Origin: RGIG1681 sp045648025
Lineage (GTDB): Bacteria; Bacillota; Clostridia; Christensenellales; UBA1242
Length of the DNA: 64,000 bases
Assembly (NCBI GenBank): GCA_045648025.1
Contig: JAZRNH010000015.1
Span: 5,237 to 69,236, forward strand
Direction: 5' to 3'
The translations under genes and the position numbers were made by a program. How positions within the stretch are numbered: the stretch's first letter is position 1; each line of letters begins with the position of its first letter. Shown piece after piece: positions 34,095 to 42,661 of the stretch. The notes beneath the pieces were generated by a model, which had not been told where the DNA came from, made no database searches, and saw only the letters and a program-made list of their open reading frames with translations.

Positions 34095-34565
34095 TTATTT
34101 TATAATGAGTTTTTTTCCGAGCAATTTTTTAAGCTCATCAACTTCAGTTTTTTCTTCTTGTTTTTCAACAACTTTAAAGCTCAGGCCCTTTGCAGAGAAA
34201 AACTTTGAAATATCTGCAAGATGTCTTTCGTTTATTTGAAGCGAAACCATTTCTTTGTCATCTGAATAAATTTCAACCATTGTTCCATTTATTTCAATCT
34301 TTGAAATCTGCCTACAAAGCATTAAAAGTGACATAAGCTTTTGCTTTCTTAAATACCCCAAAAGCTCACCCAAAAGTTTAATTCCCGTCATCTCACCACT
34401 GTTGTTATTTGAAGCGGTATCATCAAAAATCAAATTTTCTTTTGGCTGCTCTTGTTTTTGAATCGTCTCTTTTATTTGCTTAATTTCTTTTTCAATAACA
34501 GTTTTTGCTTCTTGAATTAGTGCCCTTTGTTCACCTGAGCCGTTAACTGGGAAACTTGATATTTT
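34095..34565 (-). CDS. dnaX: dnaX 3' part in the +1 frame (tau C-terminal region)
   Basis: Continuation of dnaX after a frame change. From 34565 this frame is open and reads through SFPVNGSGEQRALIQEAKTV, a charged linker, and a C-terminal domain (KLLGELLGYLRKQKLMSLLMLCRQ) like Firmicutes tau. There is no start codon with a ribosome site near its beginning. The first ATG is at 34433, with nothing Shine-Dalgarno-like seen. It is therefore expressed by +1 frameshift, or the gene is broken, or there is a one-base sequence error. Confidence 0.7.
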   Translation of the reverse strand, partial: KISSFPVNGSGEQRALIQEAKTVIEKEIKQIKETIQKQEQPKENLIFDDTASNNNSGEMTGIKLLGELLGYLRKQKLMSLLMLCRQISKIEINGTMVEIYSDDKEMVSLQINERHLADISKFFSAKGLSFKVVEKQEEKTEVDELKKLLGKKLIIK

Positions 34566-35688
34566 TCACAATTTCTTCAAGTTTTTCAACTCTTCTAATA
34601 ATTGAACTTTCACTAACAATTTTAACAATTGCATTTTCTAAAACAATTCTTGGTTGAACAGAATATCTAAGGTCTTGTTCAACCTCACTTAAAACTTCAA
34701 TGGCTTTAACCATTTCAGCATAGTTTTCTTTTGTGGCTTGAGTCTTCATTTTTTCATAAACATCATCTTTAACCACAACAATTTTTCTTGATTCATCACC
34801 AAGTGTATAAATCAAAAGCAAATCTCTAAAATAAGCAATTAAGTCATTTGAGAACACAAGTGGACTCTTGCCTTTTGAAAGCACTGTGTCAAGCTCAACC
34901 AAACCGTCACCAATTTTTTTGTTTAAAATGTGAGTTGCCATATTGATTAAAACTTCTCTTTCAGACACACCCAAAACTTGAAGAACTTTTTGATAAGTGA
35001 GGTCATCACCCGCAAACGACACACATCTGTCAGCAATTGAAATGGTATCTCTAACACTTCCCTCACCGGCTCTTGCAATAATGTTGATTGCCTGTTCGTC
35101 AAACTTAACCGATTCTTTATTTAAAATGTTTCTAAGAAGCTCAGAAAGATCTTCAAGTGAAACAAGTCTAAAATCAAATCTCAAACATCTTGAAAGAATG
35201 GTTGCTGGAAGCTTGTGAACTTCAGTTGTTGCAAGAACAAACACTGTGTGAGCAGGTGGTTCTTCAAGAGTTTTCAAAAGAGCATTAAAAGCACTTGTTG
35301 AAAGCATATGAACTTCGTCAATAATATAAACTTTATATTTTCCAACCACAGGTGGATACTTAACTTTTTCTCTCAAATCTCTGATTTCATCAACACCGTT
35401 GTTTGATGCAGCATCGATTTCTAAAACATCAATGTTTGTTCCGTCAAGTGACTTGCAAACTTCACACTCTAAGCAAGGTGAAGAATTTTTTGGATTCAAA
35501 CAGTTGATTGCTTTTGCAAAGATTTTTGCCGTGCTGGTTTTGCCAGTTCCACGGCTGCCACAAAACAAATATGCATGTGAAATTTTGTCCAACTTTATTT
35601 GGTTGATTAAAGTTTTAACAATGTGGTCTTGACCAATAACTTCATCAAAGGTTTTTGGTCTATATTTTCTATAAAGTGCCAAATACAT
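34543..35688 (-). CDS. dnaX: DNA polymerase III subunit gamma/tau, N-terminal (gamma-like) part
   Basis: 381 residues. YLALYRKYRPKTFDEVIGQ, Walker A GSRGTGKTST, a C4 zinc site (CLNPKNSSPCLECEVC), DEVHMLS and the LSRC sensor are all present, plus clamp-loader domain III. It ends at TAA (34545-34543), where a complete tau would continue. The remaining ~150 residues are in the +1 frame, and both frames are open only in 34543-34565 (AAG TTT CCC AGT TAA). It loads the sliding clamp at replication forks. It lies 22 nt after the sigma gene in the mrnC operon. Confidence 0.9.
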   Translation of the reverse strand: MYLALYRKYRPKTFDEVIGQDHIVKTLINQIKLDKISHAYLFCGSRGTGKTSTAKIFAKAINCLNPKNSSPCLECEVCKSLDGTNIDVLEIDAASNNGVDEIRDLREKVKYPPVVGKYKVYIIDEVHMLSTSAFNALLKTLEEPPAHTVFVLATTEVHKLPATILSRCLRFDFRLVSLEDLSELLRNILNKESVKFDEQAINIIARAGEGSVRDTISIADRCVSFAGDDLTYQKVLQVLGVSEREVLINMATHILNKKIGDGLVELDTVLSKGKSPLVFSNDLIAYFRDLLLIYTLGDESRKIVVVKDDVYEKMKTQATKENYAEMVKAIEVLSEVEQDLRYSVQPRIVLENAIVKIVSESSIIRRVEKLEEIVKNIKFPS

Positions 35689-35710
35689 AAGATTTCTCTC
35701 CCTTGGTTTT

Positions 35711-36265
35711 TTATTTAACTTTTGCTTTAATTTTTTGAATTGTGTTGTCTATCTTTTTTACAGGAAGCTCCAAAATTTTTGCAATTTCAGACTGTTTGTT
35801 TCCGGCAAGATAATGTTTTAAAACTTGCTTTTCTTGTTCATTTAACCTTTCTTCACACTTTTTAAGTCTTTCGCTCATTTTTTCTTTATCAATAAAAAGG
35901 TCAAGTGGGTCATTTGAAGTGTTTCTATCTGCAAAAATCTCAAGCACAGATTGTTCATCACCCTCTTTGTCATATGTCACAAAAGGAACCGATTCATTGA
36001 GTGCTTTGTTCTTTTTTGTATTAGCAGATTTTATTGCATCTAAAATTTGTCTTTTGATGCAAAGCTTCACAAATGAATCAAACTTGTCTTCAAACAAACT
36101 TTCACCGTTATAGTTTTTACAAGCTTCCAAAATGCCAATCACAGCTTCTTCATATAAATCTTCTCTTGTGCCGCCAACAATAAAGTAACTTCTTGTGAGT
36201 GAGTTGATATAGTTCGAATATTTCTGAACAATTTTCACAACATCACTAGGGTTTACATTATTCAA
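35711..36265 (-). CDS. sigH: SigH-like RNA polymerase sigma factor
   Basis: 184 residues. Region 2 (EDLYEEAVIGILEACKNYNG ... FDSFVKLCIKRQILDAIKSA) and region 4 (LNEQEKQVLKHYLAGNKQSEIAKILELPVKKIDNTIQKIKAKVK) are clear. Its place beside rlmB and mrnC matches the sigH (spo0H) locus of Firmicutes, where it controls the transition to stationary phase, competence or sporulation genes. The 12-nt conserved promoters it reads cannot be identified here. 18 nt downstream of rlmB. Confidence 0.82.
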   Translation of the reverse strand: MNNVNPSDVVKIVQKYSNYINSLTRSYFIVGGTREDLYEEAVIGILEACKNYNGESLFEDKFDSFVKLCIKRQILDAIKSANTKKNKALNESVPFVTYDKEGDEQSVLEIFADRNTSNDPLDLFIDKEKMSERLKKCEERLNEQEKQVLKHYLAGNKQSEIAKILELPVKKIDNTIQKIKAKVK

Positions 36266-36283
36266 AATTGTTGCTCCTTATTT

Positions 36284-37006
36284 TTACATTCTTTGTCTAA
36301 CCGCTTCATAAAGCACAATTCCTGCACTAACAGAAGCATTGAGTGAATTAACTTTTCCAAACATAGGAATCGAAATGATTCCGTCACAAACTTTTCTTGT
36401 TAAGTGATGAACACCTGAACCTTCACCACCAATAACAAGAGCAATGTCACCTTTGAGATTTGTTTTGCCCATTGGAGAGCCGTCCATATCAGCAGCATAA
36501 ACCCAAATATTTTGTTTTTTGAGTTCTTCAATTGCTTGGTTTGTGTTTTGAACCTTGATAACAGGAACATAAGCTGTTGCACCAGCAGAAGTTCTAATTA
36601 CTGTTTCATTAACAGTTGCTGACCTTCTTGATGGAATAATAACAGCTGTTGCACCTGCACACTCAGCAACTCTAATAACAGAACCTAAGTTGTGTGGGTC
36701 TAAAACTTCATCTAAAATGACAAACAAAATATCTTTGCCGCTTTCTCTTGTGTTTTTGATAACTTCATTTAAGTTTGCATACTTAAATTCAGAATAAAAA
36801 CCAATGATACCTTGGTGATGACCAGTTTCGCTAACTTTGTCAAGACCTCTTTTATCAACAAACTCAACCTTGATTCCTTTATCTCTTGCCATTTGAACAA
36901 GTTTTCTAACTTCATTGTCGTTGCAACCATCTGCAACAGAAATTTTTTCAATTGTAAGTTCTGAGTTAATAAGCTCACGAACAGGGTTTTTTCCTTCAGC
37001 TTTCAT
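36284..37006 (-). CDS. rlmB: 23S rRNA (guanosine-2'-O)-methyltransferase RlmB (SpoU family)
   Basis: 240 residues. The N-terminal substrate-binding part (GKNPVRELINSELTIEKISV) is followed by the SPOUT knot: DEVLDPHNLGSVIRVAECAGA, VIGGEGSGVHHLTRKVCD and IPMFGKVNSLNASVSAGIVLYEAVRQR. It methylates G2251 in the ribosomal P-loop region using SAM. It lies between mrnC and sigH, 12 nt after mrnC. Confidence 0.94.
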   Translation of the reverse strand: MKAEGKNPVRELINSELTIEKISVADGCNDNEVRKLVQMARDKGIKVEFVDKRGLDKVSETGHHQGIIGFYSEFKYANLNEVIKNTRESGKDILFVILDEVLDPHNLGSVIRVAECAGATAVIIPSRRSATVNETVIRTSAGATAYVPVIKVQNTNQAIEELKKQNIWVYAADMDGSPMGKTNLKGDIALVIGGEGSGVHHLTRKVCDGIISIPMFGKVNSLNASVSAGIVLYEAVRQRM

Positions 37007-37018
37007 ATCTTCCTTCCT

Positions 37019-37432
37019 TTACACTGTCACATCAAGTTCTTCAAGTGACAAATTTAAAATTAAATTAAGTCTTTCACTGTTTCCAGTTAAATACAAATAT
37101 CCAATAACTGCTTCAAGAGCTGTGGCATAAATATATTCAGCATAGCTGAAATTTTTTGCCTTTGAGTGAATATTTGTGTTTCTTGCTCTTCTTGCAATAT
37201 CTTTTTCGTCTTCTGTTAATTGTTCTTCAATTTTTTTAAATGTTTTAAACTGTGAACCAGCCTTCACAACCGAAGACACCATTTTGTTCATTTTGTTAAC
37301 TTTAACCGCAAACTCTTCTGCGATATATTTTCTAACAAAAAGTGTTTGAACCGAATCACCAATCATTGCAAGAACAAGCGGCTGCATTGTTTTTGCTTTT
37401 TGCTCATCAATTATAAAATCAAAATTTTTCAT
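37019..37432 (-). CDS. mrnC: Mini-ribonuclease III
   Basis: 137 residues. LVLAMIGDSVQTLFVRKYI is the Mini-III catalytic helix with the metal-ligand Asp, and YIYATALEAVIGYLYLTG carries the second acidic pair (E...A.IG). It lacks the double-stranded-RNA-binding domain of RNase III, as the family should. It processes 23S rRNA ends. It heads the operon mrnC-rlmB-sigH-dnaX, with a promoter at 37451-37479 and an AGGTG site. The usual neighbour cysS is absent. Confidence 0.93.
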   Translation of the reverse strand: MKNFDFIIDEQKAKTMQPLVLAMIGDSVQTLFVRKYIAEEFAVKVNKMNKMVSSVVKAGSQFKTFKKIEEQLTEDEKDIARRARNTNIHSKAKNFSYAEYIYATALEAVIGYLYLTGNSERLNLILNLSLEELDVTV

Positions 37433-37450
37433 ATTTCACCTAATAAAAAT

Positions 37451-37479
37451 ATTATAACATTATATATGTTATTTAGCAA
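37451..37479 (-). promoter_or_regulatory. Promoter of the mrnC-rlmB-sigH-dnaX operon
   Basis: Minus strand TTGCTA (37479-37474), 17 nt, TATAAT (37456-37451), 19 nt before the mrnC ATG. Confidence 0.7.
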
Positions 37480-37554
37480 GATAATAAAAAATCTTTTTTC
37501 ACCACAACTTCCGTTTTTATCACGGTTTACAAAATACATAAATTTAAAAATTAT

Positions 37555-37583
37555 TTCACAAACTAAAATTAATAAATTATAAA
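37555..37583 (+). promoter_or_regulatory. Promoter of the amidase gene
   Basis: TTCACA (37555-37560), 17 nt, TATAAA (37578-37583), 16 nt before the ATG. Confidence 0.55.
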
Positions 37584-37598
37584 AAATTAAGGAAAAAT

Positions 37599-38405
37599 AT
37601 GAAAAAATTAATAAAAAATATCATTTATTTAATGTTTGCCGCCACATTTTGCAGTTTTTTATTTTTATCAAATCAACCATTTTTGGCAAAATGTTTCGCA
37701 AAAGATGTATCTTTCACCGAAAGCGAACTCAAAGATTATCAAGCTATTGAAAAAGGTGTTCCGGTTGACAGTGACAAAATTTTTGAAGACTATTTTTCTG
37801 AAACCGATGGAAAATCTGCCACCAATTATTTAATTGTTATTGATGCAGGTCACGGAGGACCAGACCCTGGTTCAATTGGTTTTAAAACAAAAGTTTATGA
37901 AGCTGACCTTAATCTCAAAATTTCAAAAATGCTAAAAGAAAAATTAGAAGATTCAGGAATCTCTGTTGTTATGACCAGAGAAACCGAAGAGGCTCTTGCA
38001 GAAGGCAGAGGCAAATCTTTCAAAAAAAGAGATATGGAACTTAGAAAAGAAATCATCAAACAACACCGTCCAAACATGGTGATTAGCATACATCAAAATA
38101 GCTACACAAATCACAAATTTTCTGGTGCACAAGTTTTTTATGACAAAACCAGTGATATAAGCAAAAACATTGCTGACAAAATTCAAGCAGAATTTATTAA
38201 ACAATTAGACGGCAGTCACAAATCAACCAGCCCAGGCGATTATTATATGCTTAAATGCACAACCGCACCATCTGTTATTGTTGAATGTGGATTTTTATCT
38301 AATGAAAAAGAAGAACAAATGTTGTTAGATTCTGCCTATCAAGAAAAAATTGTTTCTGCAATTTATGTTGGAATAATTTCATTTTTGCAAACAAAAAACC
38401 TCTAA
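37599..38405 (+). CDS. N-acetylmuramoyl-L-alanine amidase (Amidase_3), CwlD-like
   Basis: 268 residues. An N-terminal signal/anchor (about 7-27) is followed by a short linker, then the zinc amidase: DAGHGGPDPGS (His), VYEADLNLK (Glu), VISIHQN (His) and VIVECGFLSN (catalytic Glu). It cuts the bond between MurNAc and the stem peptide outside the membrane. Size and single catalytic domain resemble CwlD, which makes muramic lactam in spore cortex, and sigH is nearby. A vegetative autolysin is also possible. AAGGA precedes the ATG. Confidence 0.85.
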   Translation: MKKLIKNIIYLMFAATFCSFLFLSNQPFLAKCFAKDVSFTESELKDYQAIEKGVPVDSDKIFEDYFSETDGKSATNYLIVIDAGHGGPDPGSIGFKTKVYEADLNLKISKMLKEKLEDSGISVVMTRETEEALAEGRGKSFKKRDMELRKEIIKQHRPNMVISIHQNSYTNHKFSGAQVFYDKTSDISKNIADKIQAEFIKQLDGSHKSTSPGDYYMLKCTTAPSVIVECGFLSNEKEEQMLLDSAYQEKIVSAIYVGIISFLQTKNL

Positions 38406-38422
38406 AAATAGAGGTTTTTTTT
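38393..38422. terminator. Terminator between the amidase and the convergent transglutaminase-like gene
   Basis: AAAACCTCT/AGAGGTTTT stem with strong T-run on the plus strand and A/T tract on the other. Confidence 0.8.
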
Positions 38423-38480
38423 GATTTTTTGATATTTTTTATTATTTTTTCATATATTTTACTAGTATTTTTGCAGTTTT

Positions 38481-40058
38481 TTAATCTGCTATCATTGCCA
38501 ATCTTTCTTCTTTCTTTTCTTGTTTTGGTTCTTCTCTTTTTGGTGCAACTTTTCTTAATTTTGCCGCTTCGTCTTGGAAATAATTTTCTGATTTTTTTTC
38601 AAAACTCCACTTTGCTCTTGCAAGTCTGGTTGAGTTTTCAAATATTAAACTTGTCTTTTTGATTGCCATTTCATCAGTTGAGCCTCTAGCATAAAGAACC
38701 GAACACATTGCCTCAAACAAAATTTTTGGATCAATGTTTTCAGACTGCGAACTAAACTCTTTCATTTCTATATAGTTTCTGTTTGCATTGGTTTCATCAA
38801 TTGCCGAAATAAACTCTTCAAGCATTTCACCTTCTGGCAAATATCTGTTTCCATAGTCAATGATTTCTGCAAACAAATCATCAATTTCTAAGGCTGACCT
38901 TTCATAGGTTTTAACCAAAAGCTTTTCAAGTCTTCTTGCAGTATATTTGTTGTGTGGGTTAAGAGCAACTCTATAAAGTTCATCATATATACTTGAAAAA
39001 TATGTTTTTTCAAGTTCATCAAAATCAAGTCTTGTTTCTTTTCCGTGATTTCTAAAATCTTCCATAATAGAATAATTACTTGTAAATACAGAAATTAAAA
39101 TCTTTTCAATTTCCGCATAAAGTGATTGCATATTAATTTGGTCAATCACTGATTCATCAGTGTTTCCGCAAATTTGATTCATAAATGCATTAATTGCTTC
39201 TGGATAAAACCAATGTTCACCCGCAAGTCTTAACTTTCCACCAAAAATCGCATCCATATCTCTATCAATAATTGCAGCATGGCAAATGGTTTGACCAAAT
39301 TGGTCCTGCATTGCATCTTTGCTTGGGTCAGCATTAATCATACCATAATATCCATAATATGGATCTTCAATATAAACTTTACAGTTTGCATGGTTAACTG
39401 CCGAAGCTGCAAAACTTTCACCTGTTGAATCAATTGCAAATTGAACTAAGCATGGAATGTTTATTTGTTTGCAAAGTTCAGCAAGCATACTAGCATAACC
39501 AACACAAACAATTTTGTCACCTGTTAAAATTTTAACAAGGTTTCTTGAATCCATTCTAGAATCAACATTATCTTCACTTCCTTGTGAATAACTAAATTCA
39601 GTCACAAGGTTATATGCAAACAAAAACTTTTCAAGTGGAGAGAGTGGTCTGCCATAAACAGTGGCGGAGTTTATTGAGTTTGCCCATTCAGAAATTTTTC
39701 TACTGGCAACAACTGTTTCTTCAAGTGTATATCCTGTGTAACTATTAACATCATTACCTTCAACAAAAAGTGCTGAAAAATGATTTTCTTTAAGTTTGGC
39801 AAAATTGCTTTGCAAAACCATTGATTCTTGCTCATTAAAAATTGTGCTGCTTGTTGTGTTTGCAATAGGAATGCTAACTCTTATGTCACCACCTTTAAAA
39901 TACCTGCAAATCTTATCAATCACAGCAGCATTTAAAGCAATTTCTCTGCTTATAACAATTGTTTTGCTTTCTCCCTGTTCGGTGATTTTGGCAAGTCTTG
40001 CAAAATCATCTTCGGAGTAATCTTTCATCAAGAATATATTATTATTAACTAAAAACAT
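38481..40058 (-). CDS. Transglutaminase-like cysteine-protease-fold protein
   Basis: 525 residues, no signal peptide. GDKIVCVGYASMLAELCKQI (Cys), SAVNHANCKVYIEDPYYGYYG (His, then Asp/Glu) follow the Cys-His-Asp order and spacing of the transglutaminase-like superfamily. Flanks are helical; the C-terminus is Lys/Glu-rich (KREEPKQEKKEERLAMIAD). It could be a cytosolic peptidase or deamidase; substrate unknown. The ATG at 40058 is preferred to the GTG one codon upstream (GGGGAG site). A shorter relative with the same core lies at 53058. Confidence 0.65.
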   Translation of the reverse strand: MFLVNNNIFLMKDYSEDDFARLAKITEQGESKTIVISREIALNAAVIDKICRYFKGGDIRVSIPIANTTSSTIFNEQESMVLQSNFAKLKENHFSALFVEGNDVNSYTGYTLEETVVASRKISEWANSINSATVYGRPLSPLEKFLFAYNLVTEFSYSQGSEDNVDSRMDSRNLVKILTGDKIVCVGYASMLAELCKQINIPCLVQFAIDSTGESFAASAVNHANCKVYIEDPYYGYYGMINADPSKDAMQDQFGQTICHAAIIDRDMDAIFGGKLRLAGEHWFYPEAINAFMNQICGNTDESVIDQINMQSLYAEIEKILISVFTSNYSIMEDFRNHGKETRLDFDELEKTYFSSIYDELYRVALNPHNKYTARRLEKLLVKTYERSALEIDDLFAEIIDYGNRYLPEGEMLEEFISAIDETNANRNYIEMKEFSSQSENIDPKILFEAMCSVLYARGSTDEMAIKKTSLIFENSTRLARAKWSFEKKSENYFQDEAAKLRKVAPKREEPKQEKKEERLAMIAD

Positions 40059-40253
40059 CACAACTCCCCCTTCTTATGACCTTTTTAATCGATTTCATTT
40101 TAACATAATACCGCAAAATTTTCAATATTGTTTGTCAAAATACCCACCAAAAAGCCGTTATTTTGACTATTTTTGCGATTTTTTATATTTTTTTGATATT
40201 TATTTTTAATTTTTTTTGAATTAAATTCAATTTTAAGAAAGTTTTTTAACTAA

Positions 40254-40282
40254 TTTACATTGCTCACAAAATGTGATATTAT
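40254..40282 (+). promoter_or_regulatory. Promoter giving an apparently leaderless mRNA for HD-gltX
   Basis: TTTACA (40254-40259), 17 nt, TATTAT (40277-40282); the ATG at 40289 lies 6 nt after the -10 box and has no ribosome site. Confidence 0.7.
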
Positions 40283-40288
40283 ACATAT

Positions 40289-40882
40289 ATGGATAATATT
40301 TTAATCGAACAAAACAAAGAAGAATTTTTGAAAATCGCAAGAGAGAATATAAAAAGAGACGGTATTGAAGAGCTTCTCAAATGGCTTGTTTCAACCGACT
40401 TTTTTGAAGCACCTGCTTCAACAAAATTTCACCTTGCAGAAATTGGTGGCTTGTGTTTACACTCTATCAATGTTTATAAAAGACTTTTAAAACTTATGAC
40501 TGATGAATTTGGAGAACAAAACATCAACAAAGAAAGCATTGCAATTGTTGCACTTTTTCACGATGTTTGCAAATGCTGCTATTATAAAACCGAATATAGA
40601 AATGTTAAAGAAAATGGTGAATGGGTGCAAAAACCATATTACACCATTGACGATATGCTTCCTTATGGCCACGGTGAAAAATCTGTTTATATGATTAACG
40701 GATACCTTAGACTCACAAGAGAAGAAGCTCTTGCTATCAACTGGCATATGGGCGGATTTGATGCAAGAGTTAAAGGTGGAGATATGAGCCTTGCAAAAGC
40801 ATATTACAAATATCCAATCTGCACAATGCTTCACTTGTCTGACATTATGGCAACATATTTAGACGAAGAGCAACCAAAATAA
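40289..40882 (+). CDS. HD-domain phosphohydrolase
   Basis: 197 residues. LCLHSINVY (His), IVALFHDVCKC (His-Asp), YGHGEKS (His) and INWHMGG are the H...HD...H...H layout of metal-dependent HD phosphohydrolases, which act on nucleotides or other phosphate esters. Substrate unknown. It shares a transcript with gltX (16-nt gap). Start is apparently leaderless. Terminator lacking, so it reads into gltX. Confidence 0.82.
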   Translation: MDNILIEQNKEEFLKIARENIKRDGIEELLKWLVSTDFFEAPASTKFHLAEIGGLCLHSINVYKRLLKLMTDEFGEQNINKESIAIVALFHDVCKCCYYKTEYRNVKENGEWVQKPYYTIDDMLPYGHGEKSVYMINGYLRLTREEALAINWHMGGFDARVKGGDMSLAKAYYKYPICTMLHLSDIMATYLDEEQPK

Positions 40883-40898
40883 TTTTAGGAGAACAATT

Positions 40899-42569
40899 AT
40901 GGATTATCAAAAATTAGCGAACTTATTATATAAAAACATACACACAACACCTGAATATTATTATGAAAAATTTCCAGCAAGAAACATTGCTCCAAAGGCA
41001 GAAGTTACAAGAATTGCTCCAAGCCCAACAGGATTCTTTCACACTGGAACACTTTTTGGTTCAATGATTGACAAATTTTTGGCAGACAAATCAAATGGTG
41101 TGTTCTTCTTGAGAATTGAAGACACCGACCAAAAGAGAAAAATTCAAGGTGCTGCTGACATTGCTTATCAAATGCTTAAAAAGTTTAACACAGCTCCAGA
41201 CGAAGGTTTTATGGGTGAAGGTCAAGAACAACTTGGTGACTATGGCAGCTATGTTCAATCTGAAAGACTTGAAATTTATCATGCATTTGCAAAAAGATTA
41301 GTCGAACTTGGAAGAGCTTTCCCATGTTTCTGCAAACAAACAGAAGGCAAAGAAGATATCAAAGAAAGAAGAGCAAAACAACTTGAAGAAACTGGTTCAA
41401 TCATCGACCACGACCCTTGCAGAAACCTTGATATCGCAGATATTGAACTCAATATCAAAATGGGCAAACCTTGGGCACTTAAACTTCTTTCAACCGGTGA
41501 CCCAGACAAAACCTTTAAGTTTACTGATATGATTAAAGGTGAAAGAGAAATTCACGAAAACACAAAAGATATCGTTCTTGTAAAGAGCAATGGAATTCCA
41601 CCTTATGCACTTGCACACATTGTTGATGATACACTTATGCATGTTACAACAGTTGTTAGAGGCGAAGAGTGGTGGCCATCACTTGCTGCTCATCTTGAAC
41701 TTTTTAAAGCTTATGGCTTAAAACCACCAAAATATGCACACACACCAGTTATTTGCAAACTTGATGAAAAAACTGGAAACAAAAGAAAACTCAGCAAGAG
41801 ATATGACCCAGAAGCAGACACAAGATGGTTTGTTGTTGAAGGTTATCCAACCGTTGCACTTAATGAATATTTGTTAAATCTTTTAAACAGTGACTTTGAA
41901 AATTGGAGAAAAGCAAACCCAGATGCAAGATATGAAGAGTTTCCTTTCTCACTCAAAAAAGTTGGTTCAAGCAACCCAATGTTTGATGTAGTTAAGATTA
42001 ATGATATTTCAAAAAACATCATTTCAAAAATTCCTGGCAAAGAGCTTTTAAGAGCTATTGTTGACTGGGCTAATGAATTTGATCCAGACTTTGCAGCAGT
42101 GCTTCTCAGAAATCAAGAAATGGCAGAAAAACTTTTTGCTCTTGACCGTGACGGTGCAGCAAGACCAAGAAAAGATATTGCTCATGCTAGTGAAGTTAAA
42201 GAACTTTTCAGCTATATGTTTAATGAGTATTTTGACAAATCAACATCTCTTAACTTTGATGAAAAACAAACAAAAGAAAACATTGTTAACCTTGTTTCAA
42301 AATACATCAAAGAATATTCTGAAGAAGATGACAAACAACAATGGTTTGAAAAACTCAAAACTGTTGCTGACAGCTGCGGATATGTTGATATGAAAACTTA
42401 TAAAGCAAATCCAGAGTCTTATATTGGAAATGTTGCCGATGCTAGTAACATCATCAGAGTTGCTATCACCGGAAGAAGCAACACTCCTGACCTTTGTGAA
42501 ATTATGAAGATGCTTGGCAAAGACACTGTTCTTGCAAGACTTAACTTTGTTATTGATAACTTAAAATAA
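40899..42569 (+). CDS. gltX: Glutamyl-tRNA synthetase
   Basis: 556 residues. The class I HIGH motif appears as FHTG in APSPTGFFHTGTLFGS (about 40-53); FLRIEDTDQKR and the KMSKS-like KRKLSKR (about 294-300) follow. It charges tRNA-Glu with glutamate, and in many Firmicutes also tRNA-Gln. The C-terminal anticodon-binding half is helical and somewhat longer than in short GluRS forms. TAGGAGA precedes the ATG. Cytosolic; second gene of the HD operon. Confidence 0.92.
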   Translation: MDYQKLANLLYKNIHTTPEYYYEKFPARNIAPKAEVTRIAPSPTGFFHTGTLFGSMIDKFLADKSNGVFFLRIEDTDQKRKIQGAADIAYQMLKKFNTAPDEGFMGEGQEQLGDYGSYVQSERLEIYHAFAKRLVELGRAFPCFCKQTEGKEDIKERRAKQLEETGSIIDHDPCRNLDIADIELNIKMGKPWALKLLSTGDPDKTFKFTDMIKGEREIHENTKDIVLVKSNGIPPYALAHIVDDTLMHVTTVVRGEEWWPSLAAHLELFKAYGLKPPKYAHTPVICKLDEKTGNKRKLSKRYDPEADTRWFVVEGYPTVALNEYLLNLLNSDFENWRKANPDARYEEFPFSLKKVGSSNPMFDVVKINDISKNIISKIPGKELLRAIVDWANEFDPDFAAVLLRNQEMAEKLFALDRDGAARPRKDIAHASEVKELFSYMFNEYFDKSTSLNFDEKQTKENIVNLVSKYIKEYSEEDDKQQWFEKLKTVADSCGYVDMKTYKANPESYIGNVADASNIIRVAITGRSNTPDLCEIMKMLGKDTVLARLNFVIDNLK

Positions 42570-42583
42570 TTGTTATTCAAACA

Positions 42584-42616
42584 AAAAAAGATATGGAAAT
42601 TTCCATATCTTTTTAT
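42584..42616. terminator. Terminator after gltX, also usable on the minus strand
   Basis: AAAAAGATATGGAAAT and its complement form a perfect palindrome with T-runs on both sides. Confidence 0.85.
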
Positions 42617-42661
42617 TTTTTCATTATTTTTTATATATTTTGCTGTTATTTTTGCGGTTTT

